Source: an uncultured Tenacibaculum sp.
Lineage (GTDB): Bacteria > Bacteroidota > Bacteroidia > Flavobacteriales > Flavobacteriaceae
Assembly: GCA_947501615.1 (NCBI GenBank)
Contig: CANMWK010000012.1
Span: 62,001-126,000, forward strand
Direction of reading: 5' to 3'
DNA: 64,000 nt
The first letter of the stretch is position 1; each line of letters begins with the position of its first letter. The position numbers and the translations under genes were made by a program. Shown here in pieces: positions 54,265 through 62,820 of this stretch. The notes below the pieces were generated by a model, which made no database searches, was not told the origin of the DNA, and was given only the letters and a program-made list of their open reading frames with translations.

Positions 54265-54903
54265 CTATTCATGAATCAATAATTCATTTTCTTTTAAGCT
54301 TTTAAAAAGTATTTTAATGTACTTGTTTATGTTTTTCTTGATGCTTTTTGAGTCTGATATTTCTATTTCCCCTCTCCAAAGTAATTCCCTTTCTTTGCTT
54401 GGACAAATACAGTATAAAGAAGTTTCGACAAAATATATGGTATAATCTTCTTTCCATCCTTTTTGTTTTAAATAAAGATATTGATTAACATAATAGTACT
54501 CTCCAAAAGTTTGATCACTTGTCATATATCCATGGAGTAATGTTGAGGTATAATATCTCTTTTCTTTTCCTAAAATTTTCGTTATTAATATAGCTTCAAA
54601 TCCAGAGTTTAACAGACTTTCTTCAATTTTATTAAGCTCTTCTTTAGATTGTTGTGCTTTTGTAAAAGAAGTTTCAAAAAAATCTATGCTTTTTACAGCT
54701 CTAACATCTTCTTTTTCAAAAGCTTCAATAACAAGTTTTTCAAATGTTTTTCTGGCTTCAAAATCTGCCTCTAATCCAATTACGAGTGTTTTATTAGATT
54801 GAAAAAAGTCTGTATTAGAATTTTTATACTCTTGTATTAATTTGCTAGATGAACAACTTATCATAAGAAAACCGATAAATACACCGTAAATAATGATTTT
54901 CAT
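54265..54903 (-). CDS. Hypothetical lipoprotein
   Basis: A 212-residue protein with a lipobox (FLMISC, cysteine 17). The mature region alternates strands and helices and includes a DFEARKTFEKLVIEAF stretch followed by an EAILITKILGKE strand, a layout like DUF4136/TolB-type lipoproteins, but I cannot confirm the family. It lies 5 nt after the preceding gene of the same strand. Confidence 0.6.
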   Translation of the reverse strand: MKIIIYGVFIGFLMISCSSSKLIQEYKNSNTDFFQSNKTLVIGLEADFEARKTFEKLVIEAFEKEDVRAVKSIDFFETSFTKAQQSKEELNKIEESLLNSGFEAILITKILGKEKRYYTSTLLHGYMTSDQTFGEYYYVNQYLYLKQKGWKEDYTIYFVETSLYCICPSKERELLWRGEIEISDSKSIKKNINKYIKILFKSLKENELLIHE

Positions 54904-54908
54904 AATAA

Positions 54909-55259
54909 TTAAGTTAAATAGAATATTCTTTTAAGTCCAGAAGTTAAATTTCTTTCCATGATACTAAACTTTTTGTCTGTTTCGAAAATATTTTTCATTT
55001 CATCAAGTATATATCGAACTTCATCTTCTGTATATTTCAAATCTTCAATTGTATTGATTATTTTCTCAATTGCCTGATAGTCATTATCCGAAGTAAATTC
55101 GTTATACATTTTATCAAAAGTTTTATCAGAAATATATTTTTTAATGAATTTAATTTCTTCCTTACTTTCTTTTAAATCGGCACTCATTGCATAAATGTAT
55201 AAGTAGGCTTTTAATTCTTCTTGAGTCCAATTTGTTCTTAATGGTGTACTAGTTTTCAT
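54909..55259 (-). CDS. Small helical protein
   Basis: A 116-residue all-helical soluble protein. It begins MKTSTPLRTNWTQEELKAYL and alternates charged helices in a TerB-like manner. Part of the run of genes from 56113 to 54265, with 23 nt to the upstream USP gene and 5 nt to the lipoprotein. Function unknown. Confidence 0.5.
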   Translation of the reverse strand: MKTSTPLRTNWTQEELKAYLYIYAMSADLKESKEEIKFIKKYISDKTFDKMYNEFTSDNDYQAIEKIINTIEDLKYTEDEVRYILDEMKNIFETDKKFSIMERNLTSGLKRIFYLT

Positions 55260-55282
55260 AATTATATATTTTAAAATTTGAG

Positions 55283-56113
55283 TTACGATTTTATGGTCAT
55301 TACAGGTAGTATGGCATGATTTGCAACATCTTCAGAAATACTTCCTTTAAAGAAATGACTTAACCCTTTTCTGCCATTTGTTGCGGTTATGATTAAATCA
55401 AAGTCATATTTTTTAGCATAATGAATAATTCCTTCTTCTACAGTATAATCTGAAGTAAAACTAAACCTATCTAATAAATCTAAATTTCCTTCGGCCTTAA
55501 ATAGAAAATCAATGGCTTTTTTAACTTGCTGTTTATAACTTAAAAAGTTATTGGGAGTGTTAACATACAATAATGTGATATCACAATTAATAGATGCTAA
55601 TAATTTTTTTATTTTTTGATAAGGAATTATACTTCCCTCAGAAAAATCACAGCCAAAAATAGCATTCTTAAAATCAGCTGTATTTGGTAAACCTTTCACT
55701 ACTAAAACAGGCGTATCTGATGTCCGTACCACTTTTTCGGTATTTGAACCAATAAAAAATTCCTTTAAACCAGATGTTCCATGTGACCCCATGATAATAA
55801 GATCTGCATTTTCTTTGTTTGCTAAATCATTAAGTTCTGTGAAAATTTTGAAACGTTTTATTACATATCTTACCTTTAAACCTTTTAAATAGTTTTTTTT
55901 TGAAAATTCTTTACATTGATCTTTTGCTATTTTATGGTAAAAATCAGCCTCTTCATTTAGATATTTTTCAGGAACAAGAGCTATATCTTTTGGAAGTTGT
56001 AGCGCATTAAAAAGAATAAGTTCTGAATTGTGTATTCTTGCTACAGAAGCAGCAGTTCTTAAAGCGTTTTCAGAGTATAAAGAAAAGTCTATTGGGACAA
56101 TGATTTTATTCAT
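55283..56113 (-). CDS. Tandem universal stress protein
   Basis: A 276-residue protein with two USP domains. The first has the ATP-binding pattern GSHGTSGLKEFFIGSNTEKV near residue 107; the second ends with a GRKGLSHFFKGSISEDV segment. It is the first gene of a three-gene minus-strand unit (USP, helical protein, lipoprotein). A perfect TGATATATATCA site and a TACTTTTA -7 element precede it with the cluster-typical 23-nt spacing. Confidence 0.88.
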   Translation of the reverse strand: MNKIIVPIDFSLYSENALRTAASVARIHNSELILFNALQLPKDIALVPEKYLNEEADFYHKIAKDQCKEFSKKNYLKGLKVRYVIKRFKIFTELNDLANKENADLIIMGSHGTSGLKEFFIGSNTEKVVRTSDTPVLVVKGLPNTADFKNAIFGCDFSEGSIIPYQKIKKLLASINCDITLLYVNTPNNFLSYKQQVKKAIDFLFKAEGNLDLLDRFSFTSDYTVEEGIIHYAKKYDFDLIITATNGRKGLSHFFKGSISEDVANHAILPVMTIKS

Positions 56114-56126
56114 GATGTTTTTTTGT

Positions 56127-56169
56127 TAAAAGTAGTACTGCAATGTTGTTATTACTATGATATATATCA
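56127..56169 (-). promoter_or_regulatory. CRP/FNR-type site and promoter of the second USP gene
   Basis: Perfect palindrome TGATATATATCA (56158-56169), 23 nt, then TACTTTTA on the minus strand (56134-56127). The gene starts at 56113, so the leader is about 10 nt or little more. Confidence 0.7.
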
Positions 56170-56171
56170 GT

Positions 56172-56630
56172 TTAAGGTTTACTTTTTACCATAATACAAG
56201 CGTTAACAAAAAAGTTGTGCTTATTTATGTTAGCTTCAAAAAAATTCAATAAATCTTCAGATGAATTAATTTCTGTAGTTAAATTTTTCGGATTTACCTC
56301 ATAGAATCTTAATGTGTCATTTTCAATATCAAACCCATAAAAAGTATTGCTGTTACCATCACTTGAAATAATAGTCATAATACTATGTTTCTTAATAGTT
56401 TTAGAATAAGATGTGAGTTCTTCTTTAGTGTCAAAAATTAAACGGTATCTATACTCATTTAATGGTTTTATAGTCAATGTATCACTTTCTTTATTTTCAA
56501 TACAGGGTGTCATCCAAATTCCTACTAATTTTGGATTTATTTTCTCTGTATTTGGTAATCCATAATTAGAGTTAAGAGAACAATTAGTTAAAGTGACTAG
56601 AGCTAAAAGAAGTAGAATAGTTTTTTTCAT
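56172..56630 (-). CDS. Hypothetical lipoprotein
   Basis: A 152-residue protein with a lipobox (LVTLTNC, cysteine 17). The mature part is a small beta-rich domain with repeated RYRLIF- and DTLRFYEV-type strands, reminiscent of META/lipocalin-like lipoproteins of Bacteroidota. No family assigned. It follows the helical gene by 10 nt and is co-transcribed with it. Confidence 0.6.
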   Translation of the reverse strand: MKKTILLLLALVTLTNCSLNSNYGLPNTEKINPKLVGIWMTPCIENKESDTLTIKPLNEYRYRLIFDTKEELTSYSKTIKKHSIMTIISSDGNSNTFYGFDIENDTLRFYEVNPKNLTTEINSSEDLLNFFEANINKHNFFVNACIMVKSKP

Positions 56631-56640
56631 GATTTTTATT

Positions 56641-57051
56641 TTATGAGATCACATGGTTAAACTCTAAACTCAACCTTGCTAGTAGTATTAATTCTGATTT
56701 GTTTTTGCCAGAAAGTGAACTTGCTATTTTACCCGATGTTTCCATAATTAATCGTTTGATTTCACCTGTAAAGAAATAAGGATGATTGTGATAGTATTCA
56801 ATAAAATCAGCATAACAATCTTCAGAAGTAGCATTTTTATTATGTAACCAATCAAAAACAATTTCTATTTGGTAGGCAGTATCAGCTCCAAAAACATCAA
56901 AAGTTTCATCTACCTGTAACCACTTTTCTTTTACTGCTTTTTTTAGTGTTTTTACTTCTTTATTGGTAACTATATTATCAGATTTAGCTACTGCATAAAA
57001 TAACTTAGCTACGTTTTGATAAAACTTTATATTTAAGTTGTTTATCTTCAT
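56641..57051 (-). CDS. Small helical protein, TerB-like
   Basis: A 136-residue helical protein beginning MKINNLNIKFYQNVAKLFYA. The charged helices with a DNIVTNKEVKTLKKAV stretch resemble TerB-type folds, but I cannot confirm the domain. Its promoter region is shared with the divergent histidine-kinase gene: one TGATATAAATCA site serves both directions at equal spacing. Confidence 0.55.
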   Translation of the reverse strand: MKINNLNIKFYQNVAKLFYAVAKSDNIVTNKEVKTLKKAVKEKWLQVDETFDVFGADTAYQIEIVFDWLHNKNATSEDCYADFIEYYHNHPYFFTGEIKRLIMETSGKIASSLSGKNKSELILLARLSLEFNHVIS

Positions 57052-57068
57052 TTTTAAATGTTTGTAGA

Positions 57069-57142
57069 CAAAACTACTAGCGTTATAAACGATATGAAAT
57101 GATATAAATCAGTTTTATTTTTATGTAGAAATATTATCTTTA
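57069..57142. promoter_or_regulatory. Divergent CRP/FNR-type site with two promoters
   Basis: TGATATAAATCA (57100-57111) lies between the divergent genes at 57051 and 57160. Rightward, 23 nt lead to TATCTTTA (57135-57142). Leftward, 23 nt lead to TAGTTTTG on the minus strand (57076-57069). One symmetrical site therefore appears to activate two promoters. Confidence 0.7.
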
Positions 57143-57159
57143 ACCTAAATATTTTACTC

Positions 57160-58407
57160 ATGTTTAAAAAAGAAGATAAAGTTGTTTTTAACACACTATT
57201 TGAAGCGGTTTCAGAAGCTGTAATTGTTGTAGATGAACAACAGAAAATACGAGTAATAAATTCATCTACAGAACAGATGTTTGGTTATAAAGAAGATGAA
57301 TTGTTAAATGAACGTTTAGAAACTCTAATACCAAAAAAATATAAAGGAAATCACAGTAACCATGTTAAAAATTTTCTTACCGCACAAGAAAAAAGACAAA
57401 TGGGAAAAGGTAGAGATTTGTATGCACTTCATAAAAAAGGAAATGTATTTCCTATTGAAGCAGGGTTAAACCCTTTAGAAATAAAAGGAAAACGTTATGT
57501 CATGGCTTTGGTAATTGATATTTCAGAAAGAAAACATCAAGAATTAGAAATATTAGAATTAAATACAAGGCTTGAAAATAAGGTAAAAGAGAGAACTAGA
57601 AATTTAAGATTAACAGTTGAAAAACTAGAGATAATTAATCAAGAATTAGACGATGAAAATAAAAAAAGAATTGAAGCAGAAAATAAAGCTAATGTGGCTT
57701 TAAAGAAAGAACGAGAATTAAATGAATTAAAAACTAAATTTTTGTCGTTAGTGTCGCATGAATTTAAAACACCATTAAGTGGTATTTTAACATCGAGTAT
57801 GCTATTAGCTAAATATAAATTAACAGAACAACAACAGAAACGAGAAAAGCATTTATCTATAATTAATAATAAAGTACATTATTTGAATAATATTTTAAAT
57901 GATTTTTTATCTGTAGAGAAATTAGAAAAAGGAGAAATAAAATACAATTTAACATCTTTTAAGCTAGAACAACTTGTACAAGAAGCCATAAATGGAGTAG
58001 ATTTATTATTAAAAAATGGTCAAGAAATAATTTTAAACTCAGAGATAGAACCTATTCTTTTATATCAAGATAGAAAAATTATAGATTTAACATTATCTAA
58101 CTTATTAAGTAATGGCATTAAATATTCACCTGAAAACACAAAGATTTTTATTGAGATTACTCAAAATTCTGAGGATACAACTATTAGAGTTAGAGACGAA
58201 GGTTTTGGAATCCCTGAAAAAGACCAAAAAAATATTTTTCAGCGTTATTTTAGAGCAGAAAATGCGTTGTTGAATCAAGGAACAGGAATTGGTTTAAATA
58301 TTGTAAAAAGCCATTTAGAAAATTTAGGAGGGAAAATTAGTTTTGTAAGTGAAGAAAATAGAGGTTCTATCTTTACAGTAAACATACCAAATAAAGCAGT
58401 TTTATGA
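57160..58407 (+). CDS. Cytosolic PAS-domain sensor histidine kinase
   Basis: A 415-residue kinase without membrane helices. PAS domain at residues about 8-125 (AVIVVDEQQKIRVINSS, EQMFGYKEDELLN), coiled coil 130-180, HisKA dimerisation domain with the phospho-acceptor in VSHEFKTP (near 201), and an HATPase domain with DEGFGIPE and GTGIGLNIVKSH. The soluble PAS sensor suggests detection of a cytosolic signal such as oxygen or redox state. It overlaps the response-regulator gene by 4 nt (ATGA), so the two are partners. A TGATATAAATCA site precedes it. Confidence 0.88.
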   Translation: MFKKEDKVVFNTLFEAVSEAVIVVDEQQKIRVINSSTEQMFGYKEDELLNERLETLIPKKYKGNHSNHVKNFLTAQEKRQMGKGRDLYALHKKGNVFPIEAGLNPLEIKGKRYVMALVIDISERKHQELEILELNTRLENKVKERTRNLRLTVEKLEIINQELDDENKKRIEAENKANVALKKERELNELKTKFLSLVSHEFKTPLSGILTSSMLLAKYKLTEQQQKREKHLSIINNKVHYLNNILNDFLSVEKLEKGEIKYNLTSFKLEQLVQEAINGVDLLLKNGQEIILNSEIEPILLYQDRKIIDLTLSNLLSNGIKYSPENTKIFIEITQNSEDTTIRVRDEGFGIPEKDQKNIFQRYFRAENALLNQGTGIGLNIVKSHLENLGGKISFVSEENRGSIFTVNIPNKAVL

Positions 58408-59453
58408 AAAAAATACTATTAATAGAGGATGATATCACATTACGTGAAAATACAGCAGAGCTTTTAGAACTTTCTGGTTATTACGATGTTATTACAGCTG
58501 CCAATGGCAAATTAGGAGTTGAAAAAGCAAATGCCGAATTACCAGATATTATTGTTTGTGATATAATGATGCCAGAACTAGATGGTTATGGTGTTTTGGA
58601 AACCTTATCTAAAAATTCTGAAACTCAATTTATTCCTTTTATTTTTCTGTCAGCAAAAACAGAAAGAGGAGACATACGAAAAGGAATGGATTTAGGAGCA
58701 GATGATTATATTACCAAACCTTTTACTGAAGAAGAATTATCTAGTGCTATTGAAAGTAGATTAGCAAAATCTTCTATTTTAAAAGAACAAAGAGAGCAAA
58801 AAATTCACAAAGAACTTGAAAGTGAATTAAGAAGTTTAAATGATTTAAAGAATTTTTTTGATGATAACGGAACTTCTTTTTCGTTTAAAAATGAAGAAAT
58901 TATTTATCATGAAGGAGATAATTCCAATTATATTTATTTAATTGTGAAAGGAGCCATAAAATGTTCTAAATTAAATGAACAAGGTAAAAATTTAACTACC
59001 TCATTATATAAAGAAGATGATTTATTTGGATATACTTCTTTTTCTCAAAATTTAGTTTATCAAGAAACAGCGACAGCCATAGGTAATACAGATTTAGTTG
59101 CAGTAAAAAAATCGGAACTAAAAAGTGTATTACACAAAAATCATAAGGTCGTTTTAGATTTGGTGGATTTGTTGTCGGACAACTTAGAAGATGTAAAAGA
59201 CCAGTTATTAGATATGGCCTATAATTCTGTTCATAAAAAAACAGCAGGAACATTATTGAAATTTGCAGAAAAAATTAATCATAAACCTGAAGATCCAATA
59301 AAAATATCTCGTTTTGATTTAGCAAGTGTAGCTGGAATTGCTACAGAAACATTAATTAGGAGCTTAGCCAAACTAAAAAAAGAAGGTATTGTTGCTATAG
59401 AAGGTAGAAATATTAAAATCTTAGATTTAGATGCTTTGAAATTAGTAGAATGA
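58404..59453 (+). CDS. Receiver-CRP/FNR fusion response regulator
   Basis: A 349-residue protein. Receiver domain (residues 1-122): phospho-acceptor in DIIVCDIMMPE, K in DYITKPFTEEE. A cyclic-nucleotide-like beta barrel (about 150-270, with FFDDNGTSFSF and NYIYLIVKGAIK) and a CRP-type winged helix (about 310-340, RFDLASVAGIATETLIRSL) follow. No FNR-type N-terminal cysteine cluster is seen, so control is through phosphorylation by the kinase encoded upstream. It is the best candidate for binding the TGAT-N4-ATCA sites of this cluster. Confidence 0.85.
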   Translation: MKKILLIEDDITLRENTAELLELSGYYDVITAANGKLGVEKANAELPDIIVCDIMMPELDGYGVLETLSKNSETQFIPFIFLSAKTERGDIRKGMDLGADDYITKPFTEEELSSAIESRLAKSSILKEQREQKIHKELESELRSLNDLKNFFDDNGTSFSFKNEEIIYHEGDNSNYIYLIVKGAIKCSKLNEQGKNLTTSLYKEDDLFGYTSFSQNLVYQETATAIGNTDLVAVKKSELKSVLHKNHKVVLDLVDLLSDNLEDVKDQLLDMAYNSVHKKTAGTLLKFAEKINHKPEDPIKISRFDLASVAGIATETLIRSLAKLKKEGIVAIEGRNIKILDLDALKLVE

Positions 59454-59493
59454 TTTTTATCATTTTTTTGGAGTACTGTGATACATACTTTTA
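59451..59493 (+). promoter_or_regulatory. CRP/FNR-type site and promoter of the DUF3298 gene
   Basis: Palindrome TGATTTTTATCA (59451-59462), overlapping the stop codon of the regulator gene, then 23 nt, then TACTTTTA (59486-59493). The gene starts at 59515. Confidence 0.65.
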
Positions 59494-59514
59494 CCATAAT
59501 TAAATATGTAAATT

Positions 59515-60378
59515 ATGAGAATTGTATCTTTTTTAATAGTGGTATTGGTAATTATTAGTTGCAAGTTAGACAAAGAACCAATTCATATTGCTACTGAAAT
59601 TAGGAGTAAAGATTCATTAATTATTAATGATACTGTTACCATTCAACTCAATGCTGAAGAGTTACAGCAAAATGTAAAAATTAATCCAATAAAATCAGAT
59701 GAAGATGATAGTAACTTCATCAAAGATTATGTGGTGCATAAACAGCTGTATAAAGAAACTGACAATTATATAATTGACTTTTGTTATCCACAGTTAGATG
59801 AAAATTACAATCCGAAATTTGAACTTTTTAATGATTTTGTTGAAAACGAATTAATACAACTTTCTAGAATAGAACAAGATGTTTTAGAAAGTCAAGAACT
59901 CTTATGTGATACACTACAGAAAAATCCAATTCGAGAACACAGAATAGGAGAGTACAAGATTTATCAACAAAAAGAAACGCACATAAGTGTACTCTTTTAT
60001 TTAGAGAATCATTACGCACAAACTAAAGCAGCTTACTACACTTTTAAAACAGTAAATTTTGATAAGATAAAAGGAAAACTACTTCATTTTGAAGATTATT
60101 TTTTACCTGGAAGTTTATCAGAAGTTCATAAGATTTTAAATTCAGAAATTAGAACACAAATCGCTAAAGGGGATTTATTTTACGAATGTTTTGAAGTAAG
60201 TTTAGATGATTTTGAAGTTGCTAAAAACGATTTTGTAGTTAACGATAATCATATCATTTTTTACTTCAACGATTGTATTATGTGTCCTTCGTTTGTAGGA
60301 ACATATTCTATCGAAATTCCTTTAGAAAAATTAAAGCCAGTATTTCAACAAAACTGGTCAGATCGCTTCATTTTATAA
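59515..60378 (+). CDS. DUF3298-type lipoprotein
   Basis: A 287-residue lipoprotein (lipobox VIISC, cysteine 16). Residues about 150-275 show the DUF3298/RsiV-like pattern: YYTFKTVNFDKIKGKLL, a FEDYFLPGSL loop, HKILNSEIRTQI and a final IIFYFNDCIMCPSF with YSIEIPLEKLKPVF. The family includes anti-sigma factor domains and stand-alone lipoproteins of unknown function. It has its own CRP/FNR-type promoter. Confidence 0.7.
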   Translation: MRIVSFLIVVLVIISCKLDKEPIHIATEIRSKDSLIINDTVTIQLNAEELQQNVKINPIKSDEDDSNFIKDYVVHKQLYKETDNYIIDFCYPQLDENYNPKFELFNDFVENELIQLSRIEQDVLESQELLCDTLQKNPIREHRIGEYKIYQQKETHISVLFYLENHYAQTKAAYYTFKTVNFDKIKGKLLHFEDYFLPGSLSEVHKILNSEIRTQIAKGDLFYECFEVSLDDFEVAKNDFVVNDNHIIFYFNDCIMCPSFVGTYSIEIPLEKLKPVFQQNWSDRFIL

Positions 60379-60387
60379 GATCAGAAC

Positions 60388-60430
60388 TGATTAATATCAT
60401 AGTTTACTTTTCTTTTCATACAGAAATTTG
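60388..60430 (+). promoter_or_regulatory. CRP/FNR-type site and promoter of the ccoI-hemN genes
   Basis: Palindrome TGATTAATATCA (60388-60399), 23 nt, then GAAATTTG (60423-60430), which keeps the TTTG half of the -7 element. The ATG is at 60450. A TTTACGTAAA palindrome at 60432-60441 lies in the leader. Confidence 0.6.
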
Positions 60431-60449
60431 CTTTACGTAAATCGTGTAT

Positions 60450-62819
60450 ATGAAAACAACATGTTATCACTGTGGAGACGAATGTAACGAGCATCAAAAA
60501 ATAGAATTTGATGATAAATCGTTTTGTTGCAATGGATGTAAAACAGTATACGAGATTTTTTCGCTAAACGATTTAACATGCTATTACGATCTACAAGAAA
60601 GTCCAGGAGCAACACCGTTAGATATTCAAGGGAAATACGATTATTTAGATGATGAAAGTATCATTCAAAAATTACTTTCGTTTAACGATGAAAATGTTCA
60701 GATTGTAGATTTATACATTCCGCATATTCATTGTAGTTCATGTATTTGGGTGTTAGAAAATCTTCAGAAACTTCAAAAAGGAATCGTAACTACACAAGTT
60801 AATTTTCCTAAAAAGAGTGTACGTATTACATACAAAGTTGATCAAATTAGTTTAAAGGAAATAGTGGTGCTGCTGAGTTCCATTGGCTACGAACCTTATA
60901 TTTCTTTAGAAGATTATGAATCAGGAAGTAAAAATGTTGATCGTAGTTTAATTTATAAGTTAGGTTTGGCAGGTTTTGCTTTCGGAAATGTAATGTTACT
61001 ATCTTTTCCAGAATACTTTGAAGTGAATGAATTTTGGTTAGAAAAGTATAAACATACATTTCGTTGGTTGATGTTTGTTTTTTCTATTCCAGTAGTTGTT
61101 TATGCAGCCCAAGATTATCTGATCTCTGCATATAAAGGATTACGATCTAAATTACTGAATATAGATGTTCCTATTGCATTAGGAATTTTAGTACTTTTTA
61201 TTAGAAGTGCTGTTGAGGTGTTATTTGATTTAGGAAGTGGTTTTTTTGATAGTTTAACCGGTTTGGTTTTCTTTTTGTTACTAGGAAAGTTCTTTCAACA
61301 AAAAACATACAATTACTTATCGTTTGAGCGTGATTATAAATCTTATTTTCCAATTGCTGTCACGAAAGTGAATAAAAACGGAAATGAAGAAACTATTCAG
61401 ATTTATAAGATTGAAAAAGGAGATCGTATTTTAATTCGAAATCAAGAATTGATTCCTGTAGATGGAATTCTAATCAATGGAAATGCTCAAATCGATTACA
61501 GTTTTGTTACTGGTGAAGCAAATCCGGTTCAGAAAAAATCAGGAGATAAATTATTTGCTGGAGGAAAACAATTGTCTGGAGCCATAGAAATTGAGGCAAT
61601 CAATTCTGTAGAACAAAGTTATTTAACGCAATTGTGGAGTAACGCCGTTTTCGAAAAAGATAAAACCAGTAAGTTTACAACCATTACGAATAAAATAAGC
61701 AAAAATTTCACCATTGCTATTCTTTCCATAGCTGTTTTAGCAAGTATGTTTTGGTTTTTTACAGATGCAACTAAAGTTTTAAATGTTTTTACAGCTGTAC
61801 TTATTATTGCTTGCCCGTGTGCAATTGCGTTAGCAGCTCCATTTACTTTAGGTAATATGTTACGAATTTTTGGTAAGCAAAAATTTTATTTAAAAAACGC
61901 TACAGTTATAGAGCAGTTAGCAAAAGTAGATGCGTTGGTTTTCGATAAAACAGGAACCTTAACAACTAGAGCAAATAGTGAAGTAAAATACACAGGTTCA
62001 GTCTTAAGTTTTAATGAAGAAAAAGCTTTAAAAGCAACATTACGAGCTTCTAATCATCCTTTAAGTAGAACAATTTATGAAACTATGACGAACATTCCTT
62101 TAGAGAAAGAGAGTCAGGTTTTTGAACATACAGGAAAAGGATTACAAGCAACCGTGGCTACTGTTGATGTTAAAGTTGGATCTGCTTCTTTTGTGAAAAA
62201 TGAAAAGGAACAATTTAGTTCAGATACTTCTGTGCATGTAAGTATTCAAAACGATTATAAAGGAAAGTTCACATTAAAAAATACTTATCGTAAACATGTC
62301 GATGAAGTATTTCAGATGTTTTCAGCATATGATCTTTCTGTTGTTTCAGGCGATAATGAAGGGGAAAAAGTGTATTTGAAAAAGAGATTACCAGAGAACA
62401 CGACATTATTATTCAATCAAAAGCCAGAAGACAAATTGGCTTATGTTTCTCAACTTCAAAAGAAGTATAAAAATGTCGCGATGATTGGAGACGGATTAAA
62501 TGATGCTGGAGCTTTGATGCAAAGTGAAGTTGGTATTGCAGTATCTGAAGATATTAATGTGTTTTCACCTGCATGTGATGCAATTTTAGATGCAAATCAG
62601 TTCGAGAAATTACCAAAATTTATAAAAATTACAAAACAAACGATGCGTGTTATTCAATACTGTTTTATCATTTCTCTGATATATAATAGTGTCGGATTGT
62701 ATTTCGCTGTAACCGGACAATTATTTCCTGTAATTGCTGCGATTCTAATGCCTTTAAGTTCAATAAGTATTGTGGTGTTTACCACTATAGCAACTAATAT
62801 TTTAGGAAAAAAACTATAA
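60450..62819 (+). CDS. ccoI: Copper-transporting P1B-ATPase of the CcoI/FixI type
   Basis: A 789-residue heavy-metal P-type ATPase. N-terminal metal-binding region with CYHCGDEC and CCNGC; an HMA domain with HCSSC near residue 85; eight predicted membrane helices; the CPC ion-binding motif in IACPCAIALA near 455; phosphorylation motif DKTGTLT near 500 and GDGLNDAGAL near 685. The double metal-binding N-terminus is typical of FixI/CcoI, which load copper for cbb3 cytochrome oxidase. An upstream in-frame GTG (60444) is a less likely start. hemN follows at 1 nt. cbb3 subunit genes should lie right of the window. Confidence 0.88.
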   Translation: MKTTCYHCGDECNEHQKIEFDDKSFCCNGCKTVYEIFSLNDLTCYYDLQESPGATPLDIQGKYDYLDDESIIQKLLSFNDENVQIVDLYIPHIHCSSCIWVLENLQKLQKGIVTTQVNFPKKSVRITYKVDQISLKEIVVLLSSIGYEPYISLEDYESGSKNVDRSLIYKLGLAGFAFGNVMLLSFPEYFEVNEFWLEKYKHTFRWLMFVFSIPVVVYAAQDYLISAYKGLRSKLLNIDVPIALGILVLFIRSAVEVLFDLGSGFFDSLTGLVFFLLLGKFFQQKTYNYLSFERDYKSYFPIAVTKVNKNGNEETIQIYKIEKGDRILIRNQELIPVDGILINGNAQIDYSFVTGEANPVQKKSGDKLFAGGKQLSGAIEIEAINSVEQSYLTQLWSNAVFEKDKTSKFTTITNKISKNFTIAILSIAVLASMFWFFTDATKVLNVFTAVLIIACPCAIALAAPFTLGNMLRIFGKQKFYLKNATVIEQLAKVDALVFDKTGTLTTRANSEVKYTGSVLSFNEEKALKATLRASNHPLSRTIYETMTNIPLEKESQVFEHTGKGLQATVATVDVKVGSASFVKNEKEQFSSDTSVHVSIQNDYKGKFTLKNTYRKHVDEVFQMFSAYDLSVVSGDNEGEKVYLKKRLPENTTLLFNQKPEDKLAYVSQLQKKYKNVAMIGDGLNDAGALMQSEVGIAVSEDINVFSPACDAILDANQFEKLPKFIKITKQTMRVIQYCFIISLIYNSVGLYFAVTGQLFPVIAAILMPLSSISIVVFTTIATNILGKKL

Positions 62820-62820
62820 C

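Noticed and set aside
60432..60441. TTTACGTAAA palindrome as an operator for ccoI
   Set aside because: It ends 8 nt before the ATG, inside the predicted leader, too close to act as an activator site; the TGAT-N4-ATCA site at 60388 fits better.
60444..60449. GTG start for the copper ATPase
   Set aside because: It adds only two residues before the ATG at 60450, and the family starts close to the first CxxC motif.
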